Shown: positions 6,459 to 8,322 of the stretch, one piece after another
Layout: each line of letters opens with the position of its first letter
Numbering within the stretch: the stretch's first letter is position 1
Assembly (NCBI GenBank): GCA_002352375.1
Contig: DEIH01000086.1
Location: 5,047 to 13,368 of the forward strand
DNA from: Spirochaeta sp. UBA2779
GTDB taxonomy: Bacteria; Spirochaetota; Spirochaetia; DSM-2461
Direction: 5' to 3'
DNA length: 8,322 bases
Program-made: the position numbers and the translations under genes
Notes under the pieces: generated by a model
The model's database searches: none
What the model saw: only the letters and a program-made list of their open reading frames with translations
Told to the model about the DNA's origin: nothing

Positions 6459-8062
6459 TATCTGCATTCCTCATCTTTTTTGAGTTTGTATTCCAAAGAT
6501 TCCACCAGAGCCCTCCAGGAGGCCTCGATGATATTCTGCGAGACACCGACGGTTCCCCAATGCCTTTTACCGTCGCTGCTGGTTACCAATACCCGGGTAA
6601 CAGCGGTACTGCCGGCCTGTTCGTCCAGAATCCGCACCTTGTAATCCGTTAGCCGAATATCGACGATTCCGGGATAAAACGCCTCCAGGGCCTTGTGTAG
6701 AGCCCGGTCCATGGCTTCCACCGGACCGGATCCCTCCCCGACAGTATGTTCAAACCTGGTATCATGGCCAACGTCTCCTGCAACAGATTCGGGAACCGAA
6801 ACCTTAATTGTTGCCTCGGACCAGATTTCACCTTTATCGTTCTCCCAGGTGTGTACCCGGAAACCATGAACGGTAAAGAATTTGCGCCTTGTTTTCATCA
6901 AATCGTCGGTAAGAAGTTCAAAGGAAGCATCGGCTCCTTCAAAATGAAACCCTTCAGCTTCAAGCTCTTTAACCTTTGCCACAATAGTTTTTGCATGAGC
7001 ATCATCCACACTCATACCAAGCTCTCCAGCTTTCTGCAGGATATTGGACTTTCCTGCCTGATCGCTTATGGGAACGTTACGCTTATTTCCAACAGTTTCA
7101 GGGCTGATGTGCTCGTACAATTTCGGGTTTTTCCTGATTGCAGAAACATGAATCCCGCCCTTATGGGTAAAGGATCTTTTTCCTACGTAGGGCAGACTTT
7201 CCTGATGTGGTTTATTGGAGAGCTCGGAGACCAGCCTGCTGATTCTTGTTAAACAACTGATTTTATCAGTCTTGAGAGTTTCATAACCCATTTTTAAACT
7301 CAAAGTGGGAATAACACTGCAGAGATTGGCATTTCCGCAGCGCTCTCCCAGGCCGTTCATGGTTCCCTGAACCATCTTCGCTCCAAGTTCAACGGCAACA
7401 ATGGTGTTGGCTAAAGACAGTCCGCCGTCATCGTGGGTATGAATACCGATCGGCTTCTCCACTGCATCCATTGCAGCCAAAGTGGCAATCCTGACATCTT
7501 CAGGAAGAGCGCCTCCATTGGTATCGGCAAGTACAATCCAGTCTGCGCCGGCATCTGCCGCCGCTTTTATAGTTTGTATGGCATATTCAGGGTTGGCTTT
7601 GAAACCATCAAAATAATGTTCTGCATCATAGACAACTTCATCCCCCCTTGGCTTTAAATATTCGACTGTGGAATAAATCATGTTCAGATTTTCTTCCAAA
7701 GTAGTTCCCAGAGATTCATAGACATGCATATCCCAGGTTTTACCGAAAATGGTAAATACAGGAGTTTCCGCTTTCAGCAGTTCTCCGAGAATCTTATCTT
7801 CTTCCGGTTTGGTATTTTTAAACCTGGTAGAGGAAAAAGAAGTCAGTCTGGCATTTTTCAGTGAAATTTTCTTCATCTCATCAAAGAACTTAATATCTTT
7901 CGGGTTGGAGCCCGGCCAGCCGCCTTCAATATATTCAATACCCAATTCATCAAGCTCCATGGAGAGTTTGATTTTATCTTCCACCGAAAAATGGACACCC
8001 CTTGTCTGACCGCCGTCTCTAAGAGTTGTATCAAATAGAATAATTTTCTCTTTATCTGGCAA
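6458..8062 (-). CDS. cimA: (R)-citramalate synthase CimA
   Basis: A 534-residue DRE-TIM enzyme of the citramalate synthase type. It condenses acetyl-CoA with pyruvate, giving a threonine-independent route to 2-oxobutyrate and isoleucine. Visible: DTTLRDGGQTRGVHFSVEDK (11-30; D11 and R15), then YIEGGWPGSNPKDIKFF (44-60), a block I associate with this family and not with LeuA. Further on are HTHDDGG (208-214; metal ligands H208 and H210), NGLGERCGN (236-244) and HKGGIHVSA (300-308). The C-terminal domain (about 392-530) has the LeuA-dimer fold pattern with VGEGSGPVEAMDRALHKAL (441-459), and probably carries isoleucine feedback control. The start is TTG, chosen because AAAGGAGG sits 5 bases upstream and because the conserved N-terminal block follows at the usual distance. 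It is the first gene of the operon, placed directly behind the leader attenuator. A homocitrate or 2-isopropylmalate role is less likely because a canonical LeuA follows. Confidence 0.92.
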   Translation of the reverse strand: MPDKEKIILFDTTLRDGGQTRGVHFSVEDKIKLSMELDELGIEYIEGGWPGSNPKDIKFFDEMKKISLKNARLTSFSSTRFKNTKPEEDKILGELLKAETPVFTIFGKTWDMHVYESLGTTLEENLNMIYSTVEYLKPRGDEVVYDAEHYFDGFKANPEYAIQTIKAAADAGADWIVLADTNGGALPEDVRIATLAAMDAVEKPIGIHTHDDGGLSLANTIVAVELGAKMVQGTMNGLGERCGNANLCSVIPTLSLKMGYETLKTDKISCLTRISRLVSELSNKPHQESLPYVGKRSFTHKGGIHVSAIRKNPKLYEHISPETVGNKRNVPISDQAGKSNILQKAGELGMSVDDAHAKTIVAKVKELEAEGFHFEGADASFELLTDDLMKTRRKFFTVHGFRVHTWENDKGEIWSEATIKVSVPESVAGDVGHDTRFEHTVGEGSGPVEAMDRALHKALEAFYPGIVDIRLTDYKVRILDEQAGSTAVTRVLVTSSDGKRHWGTVGVSQNIIEASWRALVESLEYKLKKDEECR

Positions 8063-8067
8063 ACTTG

Positions 8068-8075
8068 CCTCCTTT
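8068..8075 (-). promoter_or_regulatory. Strong Shine-Dalgarno site (AAAGGAGG) of cimA
   Basis: AAAGGAGG lies 5 bases before TTG at 8062-8060 and fixes this uncommon start codon. A strong site with a weak start codon may hold translation at a moderate level. Confidence 0.8.
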
Positions 8076-8089
8076 AACCCGTTAAAACG

Positions 8090-8116
8090 AAAAAGGCGAC
8101 CCTAACAAGGTCGCCC
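8090..8116 (-). terminator. Rho-independent terminator in the cimA leader (attenuator)
   Basis: On the minus strand GGCGACC (8115-8109) and GGTCGCC (8101-8095) form a perfect 7-bp GC-rich stem. The loop is seven bases (TTGTTAG) and five T (8094-8090) follow directly; G8116 can add a G-U pair. It ends 27 bases before the cimA start codon and 40 bases after the leader-peptide stop codon (stem start). Lying inside the operon's 5' leader, it is expected to act as a conditional terminator and not as the end of an upstream gene: the only upstream frame is the leader peptide. Confidence 0.85.
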
Positions 8117-8125
8117 GATCCATTC

Positions 8126-8261
8126 AAGAGGTTAATCATTTATTGGTCTGTTCAGCTTAAGCCGTTACACCGCAATGATACCCCCTGCCGAACCGGCAAG
8201 GCATAATTAGCGATAGTAGAATACTGATAATGGAGATGCGGTGAGACAAACTGTTCAGACC
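8126..8261 (-). promoter_or_regulatory. Leader RNA with mutually exclusive helices
   Basis: Complementary arms on the minus strand fall into two alternatives. First set, nested and compatible: GGTCTG/CAGACC (8261-8256 with 8150-8145), CACCGCA/TGCGGTG (8243-8237 with 8174-8168), and an 8-bp hairpin CCTTGCCG-GTT-CGGCAGGG (8201-8183). Second set: AGGGGGTATCATT (8186-8174) with AATGATTAACCTCTT (8140-8126), 13 pairs with two G-U and a two-base bulge. The second uses the 3' arm of the 8-bp hairpin and, topologically, excludes the outer helix. The Ile/Leu codons lie between the arms of the first set, so a stalled ribosome would decide between them. This is by-eye pairing without energy calculation. 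Confidence 0.5.
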
Positions 8262-8273
8262 GAAAACTGACAT
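8157..8273 (-). CDS. Ile/Leu-rich attenuator leader peptide (38 residues)
   Basis: The minus-strand frame ATG...TAA encodes 38 residues. Residues 13-23 read ISIISILLSLI: five Ile (ATC, ATT, ATC, ATT, ATT), three Leu (all CTA) and three Ser. This run is followed by MPCRFGRGYHCGVTA. The arrangement (ribosome site, short peptide with a run of codons for the pathway's end products, then a terminator before the first enzyme gene) is that of attenuation leaders such as ilvL and leuL of enterobacteria. The Pro-Cys then Gly-Arg-Gly end even resembles the end of E. coli IlvL, though the underlying hairpin-forming bases may explain this. Ile and Leu fit the products of cimA and of leuA/leuB; Val is absent from the run. 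The peptide itself is probably rapidly degraded, and its translation is the sensor. AGGAG lies 9 bases upstream of the ATG. Confidence 0.82.
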   Translation of the reverse strand: MSVFGLNSLSHRISIISILLSLIMPCRFGRGYHCGVTA

Positions 8274-8282
8274 TACCAAGTA

Positions 8283-8287
8283 CTCCT
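8283..8287 (-). promoter_or_regulatory. Shine-Dalgarno site (AGGAG) of the leader peptide
   Basis: AGGAG stands 9 bases before the ATG at 8273, supporting real translation of the leader peptide. The remaining bases up to the right edge (8288-8322) show no promoter I can defend; the operon promoter probably lies at or beyond the edge. Confidence 0.65.
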
Positions 8288-8322
8288 GTTGCGATGCTGA
8301 ATGAATGGTATCAGTAGAACCA

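Noticed and set aside
6746..7252. A 168-codon plus-strand frame opposite cimA
   Set aside because: It is antisense to conserved cimA sequence with no domain or ribosome site.
8095..8201. Pairing of TTGCC (8199-8195) with the terminator arm GGCGA as the antiterminator
   Set aside because: Only five pairs including a G-U, with no extension on either side; too weak to compete with a 7-bp perfect stem.
8063..8322. T-box riboswitch as the cimA leader
   Set aside because: No T-box consensus (TGGNACCGCG-like) or specifier-loop layout is seen; the Ile/Leu-rich peptide explains the leader better.

Overview
The window shows six protein genes plus a short leader peptide. Base composition is moderate by eye. 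The protein style (a GltS-type symporter with a GPGQAFAIG signature, an FtsH with a long charged tail, a Leptospira/Geobacter-type citramalate synthase) suggests an anaerobic or marine member of the Spirochaetota. That placement is an inference from remembered family resemblance, not from a search, and I hold it at moderate confidence.

Layout. 1-827 (minus): the N-terminal 275 codons of a sodium:glutamate-symporter-like membrane protein that runs off the left edge. 920-3121 (minus): ftsH, the membrane AAA+ zinc protease, followed by a probable intrinsic terminator. 3122-3217: a divergent intergenic region with a candidate ftsH promoter and a perfect TATAAT facing the other way. 3218-3751 (plus): a PduO-type cob(I)alamin adenosyltransferase, possibly made from a near-leaderless mRNA. 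3773-8062 (minus): a branched-chain amino acid operon read cimA - leuA - leuB. 8063-8322: the operon's 5' leader.

The most interesting part is this leader. On the minus strand it holds a Shine-Dalgarno site, a 38-codon peptide with eight Ile/Leu codons in an 11-codon stretch (the rest are Ser), several mutually exclusive RNA helices, and a clean rho-independent terminator 28 bases before the TTG start of cimA. It looks like a ribosome-mediated transcription attenuator. The control codons (Ile and Leu, no Val in the run) match the products of the operon: CimA feeds isoleucine synthesis through citramalate and 2-oxobutyrate, LeuA feeds leucine synthesis, and LeuB-type dehydrogenases serve both routes. 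A classical antiterminator overlapping the terminator's 5' arm could not be found by eye, so the switching mechanism is open.

How the genes work together: cimA and leuA are joined by a TAATG overlap, which suggests translational coupling. A hairpin plus T7 tract between leuA and leuB may tune leuB separately. The isomerase genes leuC and leuD, needed by both routes, are not in the window. ftsH, the symporter and the adenosyltransferase show no evident functional link to the amino acid operon.
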